Assembly: GCF_022171985.1 (NCBI RefSeq)
Contig: NZ_JAJVHF010000001.1
Span: forward strand, 434,001 to 498,000
Direction of reading: 5' to 3'
Length of the DNA stretch: 64,000 nucleotides
Origin: Huaxiibacter chinensis
GTDB lineage: Bacteria > Pseudomonadota > Gammaproteobacteria > Enterobacterales > Enterobacteriaceae
Part shown: piece by piece, positions 52,634-64,000 of the stretch
Layout of the letters: each line of letters opens with the position of its first letter
How positions within the stretch are numbered: the stretch's first letter is position 1
Notes under the pieces: generated by a model
Databases searched by the model: none
The model's input: the letters and a program-made list of their open reading frames with translations, nothing else
Told to the model about the DNA's origin: nothing
Position numbers and translations under genes: made by a program

Positions 52634-55078
52634 TTACGCCTTTTCAACCTGAACGAGGTTTGTGTGGGACGGGTTGCCTTTCGCCAGGGGCGAAGGACGC
52701 TGCGTCGTCAGTACGTTAATACTGCCCGCCTGGTCGATGCGATTGGCATCCGGGCTATACCAGGCCCCCTCCCCCAGCGCAACCACGCCAGGCATCATAC
52801 GTGGCGTCACTTTCGCCTCGATATGCACCTCGCCGCGATCGTTGAATATACGGATACGATCCCCGTTCTGAATCCCACGTTTTTTGGCGTCCATCGGGTT
52901 GATCCACATTTCCTGACGGCAGGCGGCTTTTAACACCTCGACGTTGCCATACGTGGAGTGAACACGGGCTTTGTAGTGGAACCCGGTCAGCTGAAGTGGA
53001 TATTTCGCAATGAGCGGATCGTTATAGTTCTCAAAGCCCGGCGTATAAATGGGCAGTGGATCGATAACGTCCCCTTCCAGCAATTCCCAGCTGGAAGCGA
53101 TCTTCGCCAGCTCTTCGGAGTAGATTTCGATTTTTCCAGACGGCGTTGTCAGCGGGTTGGCCTTTGGATCCTCGCGGAACGCTTTATAGGCCACATGATG
53201 CCCTTCCGGGTCACGCTGCTTATACATTCCCTGCTTGCGGAAGGTGTCAAAATCGGGCAGATCGGGGATATTCTTGCGGGACAACTCATGCAGATGGCGC
53301 ATCCAGCCTTCCTGCGTACGCCCTTCCGTGAACTGTTGCTCGACGCCGAGGCGTTTTGCCAGCTCCGTGGTCATCTCGTAGATGGTTTTGCACTCAAAGC
53401 GCGGCTTGATGGCCCGATCGGTGAAAATCACGTATGACATATTGCCGCAGGAGGCATCCAGAGCGAAGTCCATTTGTTCAGACGCGGTACAGTCCGGCAG
53501 AATGATATCGGCATATTTCGCCGACGAGGTCATGTGGCAGTCGATCACCACAATCATTTCACATTTTTTATCATCCTGAAGAATGTCATGAGTACGGTTA
53601 ATGTCAGAATGCTGGTTAATAAGGCAGTTACCGGCATAGTTCCAGATCATTTTGATCGGCACATCCAGTTTGTCTTTACCGCGCACGCCGTCGCGTAGCG
53701 CCGTCATTTCCGGACCACGTTCAATCGCATCGGTCCACATAAACATGGAGATGCTGGTCTGAACCGGATTATCCAGCGTTGGCATACGTTCAAACGGCAC
53801 TTCATATGAGCCTTCACGCGCGCCGCTGTTGCCGCCGTGGATCCCAACGTTACCGGTCAGTATCGACAGCATTGAAATGGCGCGGGTGGCAATCTCACCG
53901 TTCGCATGGCGCTGCGGCCCCCACCCCTGGCTGATATAAGCCGGTTTGGCAGAGCCGATTTCACGGGCCAGCTGCACAATACGCTCGTCCGGAATACCGG
54001 TGATCGTAGACGCCCACTCAGGCGTTTTAGCGATACCGTCACTGCCCTGACCCAGAATGTAGGCTTTATAATGGCCATTGGCTGGTGCACTGGCGGGTAG
54101 CGTCTTCTCGTCATAGCCGACGCAGTACTTATCGAGGAAAGGTTGATCCACCAGATTTTCAGTGATCATGACCCAGGCGAGCGCATTCACCAACGCGGCA
54201 TCAGTCCCCGGACGGATTGGGATCCATTCATCTTCGCGACCCGCACCGGTATCGGTATAGCGCGGATCGACGATAATCATGCGGGCGTTCGATTTTGCAC
54301 GCGCCTGCTCGAGATAGTAAGTCACCCCGCCGCCGCTCATGCGTGTTTCACCCGGGTTATTACCAAACAAAACAACCAGTTTGCTGTTTTCGATGTCCGA
54401 CGGGCTGTTGCCATCGGCCCAGCCGCCATAGGTATAGTTCAGCCCTGCTGCAATTTGCGCAGAGGAGTAGTCACCATAGTGGTTTAGGTAACCGCCGCAG
54501 CAGTTCATCAGGCGGGCAATCAGGGTTTTTCCAGGCGGCCATGAGCGCGTCATGGTCCCGCCGAGCGTACCGGTCCCGTAGTTCAGGTAGATCGATTCAT
54601 TGCCGTAGTCTTTAATCAGACGCTGCATATTTGTGGCAATGGTGGTGTAAGCCTCATCCCAGCTGATGCGCTCGAACTTGCCTTCGCCACGTTTTCCCAC
54701 GCGCTTCATCGGATATTTAAGTCGATCGGGGTTATAAACCCGGCGACGCATCGAGCGCCCGCGCAGGCAGGCGCGTACCTGATGTAACCCTTCGTAGTTA
54801 TCATCCCCGGTGTTATCGGTTTCGACGTATTTGATTTCACCATCAACCACGTGCATACGCAGCGGACAACGGCTCCCACAGTTTACAGTACAGGCGCTCC
54901 AGACAATTTTCTCAGGGGATGCGGAAGGCGCGATGGCTTCAGCCGCAGACGCCATACGTGAGAAAGGCAGGGAGAACGCGCTGCTGGCAACGGCCAGGCC
55001 ACCAATCGCGGTTGTTTTTACCAATCCGCGACGGCTCACCTCGGCAGCCAGTAAAGCATCAGGCGCTTTGATTTTCAT
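52634..55078 (-). CDS. dmsA: DMSO reductase catalytic subunit DmsA
   Basis: I take the ATG at 55078 (814 residues, MKIKAPDALLAAEVSRRG), equal in length to E. coli DmsA; a GTG two codons upstream is the alternative. The twin-arginine signal is SRRGLVKTTAIGG. The N-terminal Fe-S motif CTVNCGSRCPLRMHV with a later cysteine, and the molybdenum-ligand serine region NHYGDYSSAQ, are intact, as is the molydopterin dinucleotide-binding C-terminus. The complex reduces DMSO and amine N-oxides in anaerobic respiration. Confidence 0.97.
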   Translation of the reverse strand: MKIKAPDALLAAEVSRRGLVKTTAIGGLAVASSAFSLPFSRMASAAEAIAPSASPEKIVWSACTVNCGSRCPLRMHVVDGEIKYVETDNTGDDNYEGLHQVRACLRGRSMRRRVYNPDRLKYPMKRVGKRGEGKFERISWDEAYTTIATNMQRLIKDYGNESIYLNYGTGTLGGTMTRSWPPGKTLIARLMNCCGGYLNHYGDYSSAQIAAGLNYTYGGWADGNSPSDIENSKLVVLFGNNPGETRMSGGGVTYYLEQARAKSNARMIIVDPRYTDTGAGREDEWIPIRPGTDAALVNALAWVMITENLVDQPFLDKYCVGYDEKTLPASAPANGHYKAYILGQGSDGIAKTPEWASTITGIPDERIVQLAREIGSAKPAYISQGWGPQRHANGEIATRAISMLSILTGNVGIHGGNSGAREGSYEVPFERMPTLDNPVQTSISMFMWTDAIERGPEMTALRDGVRGKDKLDVPIKMIWNYAGNCLINQHSDINRTHDILQDDKKCEMIVVIDCHMTSSAKYADIILPDCTASEQMDFALDASCGNMSYVIFTDRAIKPRFECKTIYEMTTELAKRLGVEQQFTEGRTQEGWMRHLHELSRKNIPDLPDFDTFRKQGMYKQRDPEGHHVAYKAFREDPKANPLTTPSGKIEIYSEELAKIASSWELLEGDVIDPLPIYTPGFENYNDPLIAKYPLQLTGFHYKARVHSTYGNVEVLKAACRQEMWINPMDAKKRGIQNGDRIRIFNDRGEVHIEAKVTPRMMPGVVALGEGAWYSPDANRIDQAGSINVLTTQRPSPLAKGNPSHTNLVQVEKA

Positions 55079-55193
55079 AGACACTCACTTTGGTTGCTCA
55101 CAAAGAAAAGAGATGCGGACCAGGCCGCTGTATAGCTTTATATATAGCGAATTGCTTCGCTTATGGTTTTTTATGCTGACTTTTGTAGGGAGG

Positions 55194-55235
55194 AGTATTA
55201 CTACTTTAGAGGGGGGTGTTATTGCTTCGAATCAA
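55194..55235 (-). promoter_or_regulatory. FNR box and candidate class II promoter of dmsABC
   Basis: TTGCTTCGAATCAA (55222-55235) matches the FNR consensus in 9 of 10 positions. Its centre (55228.5) is 29.5 bp upstream of AATACT (55199-55194 on the minus strand), the class II arrangement, which would give a start near 55187 and a leader of about 110 nt. E. coli dmsABC is FNR-activated. Confidence 0.65.
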
Positions 55236-55245
55236 ATCAAGGGCA

Positions 55246-55275
55246 TAAAAAAAGCGCCCGAAGGCGCTTTTTTAC
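55246..55275 (-). terminator. Intrinsic terminator of serS
   Basis: AAAAAGCGCC-CGAA-GGCGCTTTTT, symmetrical with A- and T-runs, 12-41 bp beyond the serS stop. Confidence 0.88.
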
Positions 55276-55286
55276 TTTAGGTCAAA

Positions 55287-56600
<1,314 letters not shown>

Positions 56601-56671
56601 TTAAAAAGAGGAAAAGTGACCACAGCCTGCGGTCACAGGGATACATTGCCAACATTACCGCAACGATCGCG

Positions 56672-58015
56672 CTAACGGTAGCGTTTTATAGGGCTATTTT
56701 GATCCTGTCCGGTAAGCCAGGCGAGCTTTTCGCCAATCTTGCCTTCAAGACCTCTGTTTGTGGGGTGATAATAGCGCGTTTGTGCCATTTCCTGCGGAAA
56801 ATATTCTTCCCCGGCGGCGTAGGCATTCGGTTCATCGTGCGCGTAACGATATTCTTGTCCGTAACCCATCTCTTTCATTAATTTAGTCGGCGCGTTACGC
56901 AAATGGACCGGCACGTCGTAATCCGGAGATTCTCGCGCATCCTTCATCGCCGCTTTAAAGGCGGTGTAAACGGCATTACTTTTTGGCGCACAGGCCAGAT
57001 AAACGATCGCCTGCGCAATGGCGCGCTCGCCTTCAGCCGGGCCGACGCGGGTGAAGCAGTCCCAGGCTGAGAGCGCCACCTGCATCGCGCGCGGGTCAGC
57101 ATTGCCAACGTCTTCCGAGGCGATAGCCAGGCAACGACGCGCCACGTAGAGCGGATCGCCACCGGCAGAAATGATCCGCGCATACCAGTACAGCGCAGCA
57201 TCCGGCGCGCTGCCGCGAACGGACTTGTGCAGAGCTGAGATTAAATCGTAAAAACGATCGCCTTTATTATCGAAGCGCGCACTGCGTTCGCCGGCAATCT
57301 CGGTCAATAACGCCGGCAGTAGAACGCGCTTACCGGCATCATCCACTTCGGCCATGTCGGCCATCATCTCCAGCGTATTAAGTGCGCGACGCGCATCGCC
57401 GTTGACCAGTTGCGCTATTGCAAGGCGCGTCTCATCCGGCAGGACAATGTCCTGTCCACCGTAGCCGCGTGCGGTGTCTTCCATCGCCTGGGTCAGTACC
57501 TGTTCGATATCCTCGACAGTAAGGGATTTAAGAAGGTAGACGCGGGCACGGGAAAGAAGTGCAGAATTCAGTTCGAAGGAGGGGTTTTCGGTGGTCGCAC
57601 CGATAAAGAAGATGGTGCCATCTTCAATATGCGGCAGGAAAGCATCCTGCTGGCTTTTATTGAAACGGTGGACTTCGTCGACAAAGAGAATGGTACGTCG
57701 GCCAGCGTTACGGTTTTGACGCGCGCGCTCGATGGCTTCGCGGATCTCCTTAACCCCAGAAGTGACGGCCGAAATACGTTCAACATCGGCATTCGCATAC
57801 CGCGCGATCACTTCGGCAAGCGTCGTTTTGCCGGTGCCTGGCGGCCCCCACAGGATCATCGAATGCAAATGACCGGCTTCAATCGCCCGTGGCAAAGGTT
57901 TGCCCGCAGCCAACAAATGCTGCTGACCAATATACTGCGCTAAATTTTCTGGCCGCATACGAGCGGCCAGAGGTTGAAACGCATTATCCGAAAAATCGAG
58001 CGACAAATTGCTCAC
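56672..58015 (-). CDS. rarA: Replication-associated recombination protein A (AAA+ ATPase)
   Basis: 447 residues, as in E. coli RarA (MgsA). It is a clamp-loader-like AAA+ ATPase acting at stalled replication forks. Walker [10 protein letters not shown] lies at 57-65, Walker [18 protein letters not shown] follows, and the C-terminal MgsA helical domain is complete. It starts 9 bp after the lolA stop, so lolA and rarA are very likely cotranscribed. Confidence 0.96.
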   Translation of the reverse strand: MSNLSLDFSDNAFQPLAARMRPENLAQYIGQQHLLAAGKPLPRAIEAGHLHSMILWGPPGTGKTTLAEVIARYANADVERISAVTSGVKEIREAIERARQNRNAGRRTILFVDEVHRFNKSQQDAFLPHIEDGTIFFIGATTENPSFELNSALLSRARVYLLKSLTVEDIEQVLTQAMEDTARGYGGQDIVLPDETRLAIAQLVNGDARRALNTLEMMADMAEVDDAGKRVLLPALLTEIAGERSARFDNKGDRFYDLISALHKSVRGSAPDAALYWYARIISAGGDPLYVARRCLAIASEDVGNADPRAMQVALSAWDCFTRVGPAEGERAIAQAIVYLACAPKSNAVYTAFKAAMKDARESPDYDVPVHLRNAPTKLMKEMGYGQEYRYAHDEPNAYAAGEEYFPQEMAQTRYYHPTNRGLEGKIGEKLAWLTGQDQNSPIKRYR

Positions 58016-58024
58016 TCACGCCTC

Positions 58025-58639
58025 TTACTTATTGCGTTGATCGTCCACCGTAACGCCTTGTGGCGGGGTGAAAGTGAATTTAGATGCGTCTACCGCGCCG
58101 TTTTGCTGAGTCTTCAGCTGATAATTGCTGCGCTGGTCATCTTGTTCGACGGCACCAAACTGGTTGATCGTCCCGTTGCTGCTCACGTTAATCGTGAACT
58201 GCTTCAGGTTGCCATTACCCGCTTTCGGGGTCAGCACAAAATCGTCGCCCGTCTGTTTGATATTGTATTGCTGCCAGTCGCTGGTCTGGTTACGCGCAAT
58301 CAGCATAAACGGCGTATTGCTGGTGGCATCTTTCAGCCAGGTCGCCGTCGCCTGCTCAACAAACGGATTATAGAACCATAATGTTTTACCGTCAGAGACC
58401 AACACGCTCTCATCCGGCTGGGTCATATGCCAGTTAAACAGATTCGGGCGTTTCACCCACAGATCGCCCTGACCTTCCTGAACCGCATTGCCGCTGCCAT
58501 CGGTCACTTTTTGCGTGAAGCTGGCATGGAAGCTGCTGACTTTATCCAGTCGATTTTTAAGGTCGCTAGCGGCATCGGCCCAGACGCTGCTGGCAACAAA
58601 GCTGGTCAGTAATGCTCCGACGATTGCGATTTTTTTCAT
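58025..58639 (-). CDS. lolA: Outer-membrane lipoprotein carrier LolA
   Basis: 204 residues with a 21-residue signal peptide ending in SSVWA. The mature protein is the half-barrel chaperone that ferries lipoproteins from LolCDE to LolB across the periplasm; the start of the mature part [22 protein letters not shown] and the central [21 protein letters not shown] match the family closely. Located 131 bp after ftsK on the same strand. Confidence 0.97.
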   Translation of the reverse strand: MKKIAIVGALLTSFVASSVWADAASDLKNRLDKVSSFHASFTQKVTDGSGNAVQEGQGDLWVKRPNLFNWHMTQPDESVLVSDGKTLWFYNPFVEQATATWLKDATSNTPFMLIARNQTSDWQQYNIKQTGDDFVLTPKAGNGNLKQFTINVSSNGTINQFGAVEQDDQRSNYQLKTQQNGAVDASKFTFTPPQGVTVDDQRNK

Positions 58640-58770
58640 TATTAATCCTTAAAATACGTCATCCCGAAATGGGGGGTCTCTGTCATCTATTCTGGACCTG
58701 CCCGACGGCAGGTGACAGGAGAAAATGCTTAATTTTGGCTGATTTACCCATCTTTGCAAACGCATAAGAG

Positions 58771-61700
58771 TTATTCAAACGGCGGCGGTGCAAGCACTTC
58801 GCGGTTGCCGTTGTGTCCCTGCTCGCTGACGATGCCCTGCGCCTCCATCTGTTCGATGATACGTGCCGCACGGTTATAGCCAATGCGGAACTGACGCTGT
58901 ACGCCGGAGATAGACGCTTTACGTTTTTCAGTGACGAAATTAACCGCCTGGTCGAATAAGGGATCCAGCTCCTCGCCGCCATCAAAGCCACCGCCTCCTC
59001 CGCCTTCGCTTTCGCTTTCGGAGGTAATGCCGTCGACGTACTGAGGACGACCGCGCGCTTTCCAGTCCTGCACCACCGCGTGGACTTCCTGGTCGCGGAC
59101 AAACGCACCATGCACACGAACCGGCGTGGTGGAGTTAGGCCCGGAATAGAGCATGTCACCCATGCCGAGCAGCGATTCTGCCCCCCCCTGGTCGAGGATG
59201 GTTCGCGAGTCAATTTTGCTTGAAACGGTAAAGGCGATACGCGTCGGGATGTTGGCTTTAATCAGGCCCGTGATCACGTCGACAGAAGGACGCTGCGTGG
59301 CCAGTACAAGGTGAATACCTGCTGCACGCGCTTTCTGTGCCAGTCGGGCAATCAACTCTTCAACCTTTTTCCCGACGGTCATCATCAGGTCAGCAAATTC
59401 ATCGACCAGAACGACAATGTACGGCAGTTTTTCCAGCACAGGATGCTGCGCATCCATGCTGTCGCCCGGCTTCCAGTACGGATCCGGAATCGGTCTGCCC
59501 ATACGTGCGGCTTCAGCGATCTTGTCGTTGTAACCCGCCAGGTTTCGCACGCCAAGCGCCGACATCAGTTTGTAACGACGTTCCATCTCGTTGACGCTCC
59601 AGCGCAGAGCGTTGGCCGCGTCTTTCATGTCGGTCACCACTTCCGTGAGAAGATGCGGTATACCTTCATAAACAGACAGCTCCAGCATTTTCGGATCGAT
59701 CATGATGAAGCGTACATCTTCCGGCTGCGCTTTATAGAGCATGCTGAGGATCATGGCGTTAACACCGACGGATTTACCCGAACCGGTTGTACCCGCCACC
59801 AGAAGGTGCGGCATCTTCGCCAGATCGGCCACCACGGGTTCGCCCGCAATGTCTTTACCCAGTACGACCGTCAACGGCGACGGATTATCGCGGAATTTCG
59901 TGTTATCCAGCACTTCACGCAGGTAGACGGTCTCGCGCTTTTTGTTCGGCAACTCAAGCCCGACGTACGGCTTGCCCGGGATAACTTCAACCACACGCAC
60001 GGCAACGGTCGACAGTGAACGCGCCAGGTCACGGGACAGGTTCGAAATTCGCGCCGCTTTAACGCCTGGGGCAAGGTTCAATTCGAAGCGGGTGATCACC
60101 GGACCCGGGGAATAATTGACGACGTCCGCTTTAATGCGGAAGTCTGCCAGACGGGTCTCCACCAGTCGGGCCATCTGTTCCAGAGCGAAGGTATCAACCG
60201 GCTCAACTTCACTTGGCGGCGATGTCAGCAGATCCAACGACGGTAGCGGCGTGGTAGGCCTTTGCATCGGACGGCTGTCACCGTTACGCATCAACAGCGG
60301 GTGAATCAGGCTTTCTTGCGCGGTCGGCACGGCCTGCTGAGGCTGAGCGTACTGCGGCTGTGGGGGCTGCGGCTGCGCATAATGCTGTGGAGGCACAGCG
60401 GGTTGCTGCGGCTGCGCATAGTGCTGAGCAGGCGCAGCCGGCTGCTGTGGCTGTGCGTATTGCTGCTGTGGCACAACAGGCTTCGACTGCGCAGGAGCAT
60501 AATTCTGACGCACGGGTTCAGGCTCAGGCACCACACCCGGGGTAAACAACGGCTCGCCTGGTGCATCACTCACCAGATCTTTCATGGGTGAGAATTCAAA
60601 ATCAGACAGTGAGAATGGATTTGCGCCAGACGGTTGCTCTGCGGAATAACGTTGCTGCTGAGATGCGGCGAACTGACGCGCCAGCTCAGCTTCTGCAGCA
60701 TCATCCTCTTCTTCCTGTGACGCATAAGGATCGGCCGCAGGCTCTTCGCCATAGCGCTGCTGTTGCTGGGCAGCAAACTGACGCGCCAGCTCATCCTGAT
60801 GCAGCTCTTCTGCATCGTCGTACTCTGCGTCGGTCATTTTGTCGTCATGAGGACGCTGCTGTGACGGGATTTTGATACCAAAGGAGGCAGAAGCCAGCTC
60901 GCGACGTGTCGGGACACGCACGCGGTTAGGCCGCGGCAGTTGCGGACCAATCCCCTCTTTCACCTGAGGACGGGCAACGCCACCCGCAGCCAGATTAAAG
61001 ACAGGCGCGGCAGCAGAGGCAGCGGTGGCGGCCTGATGCACGTTTGCAGCGACAGGGGTAACGGCCGAAGGATCAACACTCGCGGCAGAAGGAGAAGGCA
61101 TGGTCGGGGCCGGGACAGGATCGCGGGCCGGTTCCGGCACGGGCTGATACCAGGCAGCCAGCTGCTCGCGCTCACGGGCGCGGCGCTCTTCCACTTCTTC
61201 AAAATAGTACATGGGCGGGCGAGACGGCTTCACCTCTTCCACGGGCGGTTCGGGTTCAGGCTGGGGCTCAACATAGGGTTGTGCAGGCGGCCCAGGCTGA
61301 GGCACATATTCCTGATGGGGTTGAACGGATTGCGGCTCATAGTAAGGCTGCACGTCTGGCTGCTCATACTGCGTAGCAGGCTGCGGCGCGTAAGCAGGCT
61401 CTGGCTGATAAGGCTGTTGCCATGGCTCTTGCGGCGCGACTGGCGCATAGCTCTGCGGTTCTGGCGCAATAACAGGCTCAGGCGTATGCACGCCCGGCGC
61501 GGTTTGCCAGTCAATCACCGGCTGCTGCATAGCAGGTTCGGGCGTCTGGACCGGCGCAGCAGGCATGACGGCCTCGACAGGCGCGGTATGAGCCTGTGCA
61601 GCCGTGGTTGCCACCGCTGCCGAGTTGACGGGCTCCGTGACGGAGTAACCGCTCAGCAGGGGATCGTATTCATCATACTCATTTGAACGGGCGCGATTAC

Positions 61701-62586
61701 CTGAGAACAGCACGTCATCCGGATCCGCTGCAACGCCCGCGGCGCTGTAGTGCACCTGTTCGTCGTCATCCATGCGTTTGCCGGAGAAAAGCGCCGCATC
61801 GGTTTGACGACCTAAAGGATTGGCGAATTTTTCCGCCACGCGTTTACGTCGCGCCAGTGCGCCACGCATGATGCGCGTGCGGCGTGACTCTTTTGGTATC
61901 GCCGGTGCGTCGGCATCTTCATATTCGTCATCTTCATACTCATCTTCGTCGACCCAGGTGTCGTCGCGACGCGTACGGTTACTGGCAAATGTCAGGATAT
62001 TAAGAATGACGCTTCCGATTTTTTCAGCGATGCTGACCCATGACCAGCCAGTGAAGAGCGTAAGACCCGCCGCCCAGATGCAGAGCAGCGCAAGCGTGCC
62101 GCCGCTACTGTGCAGCATAGGCTGCAGCGCCGTGCTTAGCAGACTGCCAATCACGCCACCGGAGGCAAAATACCAGATATCATCCGCGTTAATGGCGGCC
62201 AACCCGCAGGAGGTCAGAATGAGCGCAAGCGCGCCAATCAAACGCAGCGAGACGGCGAAGTAGTCGATGTACTCTTCGTTTTGACGATGTCGCCAGGCAA
62301 ACCAGCACCCACCCACGATAATCACCGGGATGGTATAGGCCATGACGCCAAAGATGAAGAACAGCGTATCCGCCAGCCATGCACCGGGGATCCCACCCAA
62401 ATTATGGATAGGTTCGTGCCATGCGGTTTGTGACCAACTGGGATCCGAAGGATTGAAACTGAGTAATGCAGCCATCAACCAGACGGCAAAAAGGGCAACA
62501 AGAATCAGCAACGCTTCAAGGAGTCGGCGCCCGCTGCTTAACTTACTTAATGTGACTTCTTTGTCTTCAGTGTATTCCTGGCTCAA
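58771..62586 (-). CDS. ftsK: DNA translocase FtsK
   Basis: 1271 residues (E. coli 1329). Four membrane helices occupy the first about 200 residues, which act in septum assembly. Next comes a long Pro/Gln-rich linker (about 200-790) with an acidic patch [15 protein letters not shown] and tandem YAQPQQPA-type repeats (about 705-752). The motor has Walker A GTTGSGKS (about 931-938) and Walker [12 protein letters not shown]; a gamma winged-helix domain that reads KOPS and touches XerD ends in [11 protein letters not shown]. It drives chromosome dimer resolution at dif. The size difference from E. coli is in the linker. Confidence 0.97.
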   Translation of the reverse strand: MSQEYTEDKEVTLSKLSSGRRLLEALLILVALFAVWLMAALLSFNPSDPSWSQTAWHEPIHNLGGIPGAWLADTLFFIFGVMAYTIPVIIVGGCWFAWRHRQNEEYIDYFAVSLRLIGALALILTSCGLAAINADDIWYFASGGVIGSLLSTALQPMLHSSGGTLALLCIWAAGLTLFTGWSWVSIAEKIGSVILNILTFASNRTRRDDTWVDEDEYEDDEYEDADAPAIPKESRRTRIMRGALARRKRVAEKFANPLGRQTDAALFSGKRMDDDEQVHYSAAGVAADPDDVLFSGNRARSNEYDEYDPLLSGYSVTEPVNSAAVATTAAQAHTAPVEAVMPAAPVQTPEPAMQQPVIDWQTAPGVHTPEPVIAPEPQSYAPVAPQEPWQQPYQPEPAYAPQPATQYEQPDVQPYYEPQSVQPHQEYVPQPGPPAQPYVEPQPEPEPPVEEVKPSRPPMYYFEEVEERRAREREQLAAWYQPVPEPARDPVPAPTMPSPSAASVDPSAVTPVAANVHQAATAASAAAPVFNLAAGGVARPQVKEGIGPQLPRPNRVRVPTRRELASASFGIKIPSQQRPHDDKMTDAEYDDAEELHQDELARQFAAQQQQRYGEEPAADPYASQEEEDDAAEAELARQFAASQQQRYSAEQPSGANPFSLSDFEFSPMKDLVSDAPGEPLFTPGVVPEPEPVRQNYAPAQSKPVVPQQQYAQPQQPAAPAQHYAQPQQPAVPPQHYAQPQPPQPQYAQPQQAVPTAQESLIHPLLMRNGDSRPMQRPTTPLPSLDLLTSPPSEVEPVDTFALEQMARLVETRLADFRIKADVVNYSPGPVITRFELNLAPGVKAARISNLSRDLARSLSTVAVRVVEVIPGKPYVGLELPNKKRETVYLREVLDNTKFRDNPSPLTVVLGKDIAGEPVVADLAKMPHLLVAGTTGSGKSVGVNAMILSMLYKAQPEDVRFIMIDPKMLELSVYEGIPHLLTEVVTDMKDAANALRWSVNEMERRYKLMSALGVRNLAGYNDKIAEAARMGRPIPDPYWKPGDSMDAQHPVLEKLPYIVVLVDEFADLMMTVGKKVEELIARLAQKARAAGIHLVLATQRPSVDVITGLIKANIPTRIAFTVSSKIDSRTILDQGGAESLLGMGDMLYSGPNSTTPVRVHGAFVRDQEVHAVVQDWKARGRPQYVDGITSESESEGGGGGGFDGGEELDPLFDQAVNFVTEKRKASISGVQRQFRIGYNRAARIIEQMEAQGIVSEQGHNGNREVLAPPPFE
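60332..60474 (-). repeat. Tandem repeat in the ftsK linker coding region
   Basis: Degenerate units encoding [19 protein letters not shown] are repeated about four to five times, with CTGCGGCTGCGCATA-like nucleotide copies. E. coli FtsK has an analogous QQPVAPQPQY array of different copy number. Confidence 0.75.
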
Positions 62587-62642
62587 GAAAAGCTCTCCAG
62601 GTACCAGGCAATTCCTGCCTGTTTGCTAAAACGGACAACAGC

Positions 62643-62657
62643 GCCGGGAGCCCCGGC
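62643..62657. repeat. GC hairpin between ftsK and lrp
   Basis: GCCGGG-AGC-CCCGGC, a 6-bp stem about 60 bp after the lrp stop; no T-run follows on the minus strand, so readthrough into ftsK is expected. Confidence 0.4.
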
Positions 62658-62720
62658 ACTGTTGCTGTATGGATTAACAGGAGTGTAATCAAATTACACT
62701 GATTTTGCACCTGTTCCGTA

Positions 62721-63215
62721 TTAGCGAGTCTTAATAACCAGACGATTGCTCTGTTTGACCTCTTCCATCACCACGTAGGTGCGGGTGTCGTTCACGCCAG
62801 GCAGTCGCAGCAGGGTCTCCCCAAGCAGCTTACGATAGGCCGACATGTCTGGTACGCGGGTTTTTAACAGATAGTCAAAATCGCCTGAAACCAGATGACA
62901 CTCTTGAATTTCTTCAAGTTTTTGCACAGCGGTGTTGAACTGCTCAAACACATCCGGTGCGCCACGATTCAGAGTAATCTCAACAAATACCAGAAGTGAT
63001 GCATCCAGATAATGCGGGTTCAGCAGAGCCGTATAGCCCTGAATAAAACCCTGTCTTTCCAGTCGGCGCACACGCTCAAGGCATGGCGTTGGGGAAAGTC
63101 CCACACGTTTTGAAAGCTCGACGTTGGAAATACGCCCATCCTTTTGCAATTCATTAAGAATGTTACGATCGATACGGTCGAGATCTTTGCCAGGGCGCTT
63201 CTTGCTATCTACCAT
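62721..63215 (-). CDS. lrp: Leucine-responsive regulatory protein
   Basis: The ATG at 63215 gives 164 residues (MVDSKKRPGKDLDRIDRNIL), identical in length to E. coli Lrp; 17 further in-frame codons upstream are not conserved. An N-terminal helix-turn-helix (about 30-55, ISNVELSKRVGLSPTPCLERVRRL) is followed by the RAM ligand-binding domain (HLVSGDFDYLLKTRV). Lrp globally controls amino-acid metabolism, pili and, in E. coli, serC. Upstream of ftsK on the same strand, divergent from trxB. Confidence 0.97.
   Translation of the reverse strand: MVDSKKRPGKDLDRIDRNILNELQKDGRISNVELSKRVGLSPTPCLERVRRLERQGFIQGYTALLNPHYLDASLLVFVEITLNRGAPDVFEQFNTAVQKLEEIQECHLVSGDFDYLLKTRVPDMSAYRKLLGETLLRLPGVNDTRTYVVMEEVKQSNRLVIKTR

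Positions 63216-64000
<785 letters not shown>

Noticed and set aside
60332-60474. Possible CRISPR-like array
   Set aside because: The repeats are short, degenerate, in frame with ftsK and lack spacers of constant length.
60940-61686. Arg/Leu-rich open frame antisense to the ftsK linker (248 codons)
   Set aside because: It reflects the Pro/Gln-rich linker read in reverse; such repeats routinely give long Arg/Leu frames.

Overview
This window is chromosomal backbone from an enterobacterium. Gene order and protein sequences match the E. coli K-12 region around 20-21 min in inverted orientation. Details point to the Enterobacter/Klebsiella side rather than Escherichia: the OmpF-position porin is of the OmpK35/OmpE35 type, REP-like palindromes of the style common in that group lie after ssuB, and several E. 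coli-specific inserts are missing (the elf/ycb fimbrial operon between ssuE and pyrD, ycaL between aroA and cmk, ycaC and ycaMNK between pflA and dmsC). I cannot name the species from sequence alone.

Layout. 1-2753: 3' part of ycbX (+), zapC and pyrD (-). 3001-7242: alkanesulfonate operon ssuEADCB (+), ending in a REP pair. 7327-16113: pepN (-), pncB (NadR-controlled), asnS, ompF, aspC (+). 16185-19402: gloC, mepK, ldtD (-), the last two acting on peptidoglycan 3-3 cross-links. 19584-26822: mukB, mukE, mukF and cmoM (-), the condensin operon. 26947-28596: elyC (+) convergent with ycbJ (-). 28737-39144: kdsB, ycaR, ycaQ, lpxK, msbA, comEC, ihfB, rpsA, cmk (-), joining LPS/lipid A biosynthesis and export to core translation and DNA-binding genes. 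39330-42626: aroA, serC, ycaP (-). 42754-49045: ycaO, focA, pflB, pflA (+), the anaerobic pyruvate-formate module. 49076-50866: a CigR-like secreted protein and the MFS transporter ycaD (-). 51141-55078: dmsC, dmsB, dmsA (-), an anaerobic DMSO reductase. 55287-63215: serS, rarA, lolA, ftsK, lrp (-). 63758-64000: 5' part of trxB (+).

Regulation visible in sequence includes a PurR-like operator and nucleotide-responsive leader hairpin at pyrD, a NadR box at pncB, the OmpR/MicF region of ompF, and FNR boxes upstream of focA and dmsA, both placed correctly for class II activation (box centre 29.5 bp upstream of a candidate -10). Most transcription units end in a clear intrinsic terminator.

I found no phage, insertion sequence, CRISPR array, tRNA/rRNA gene, toxin-antitoxin or defence cluster, and no convincing undescribed multi-gene system. 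The points most worth a second look are small: an in-frame upstream start with a strong ribosome site before trxB, the aminoglycoside-phosphotransferase-like YcbJ with its catalytic residues replaced, the CigR-like gene in the pflA-ycaD slot, overlapping promoter geometry at focA, and an extra loop in the porin.
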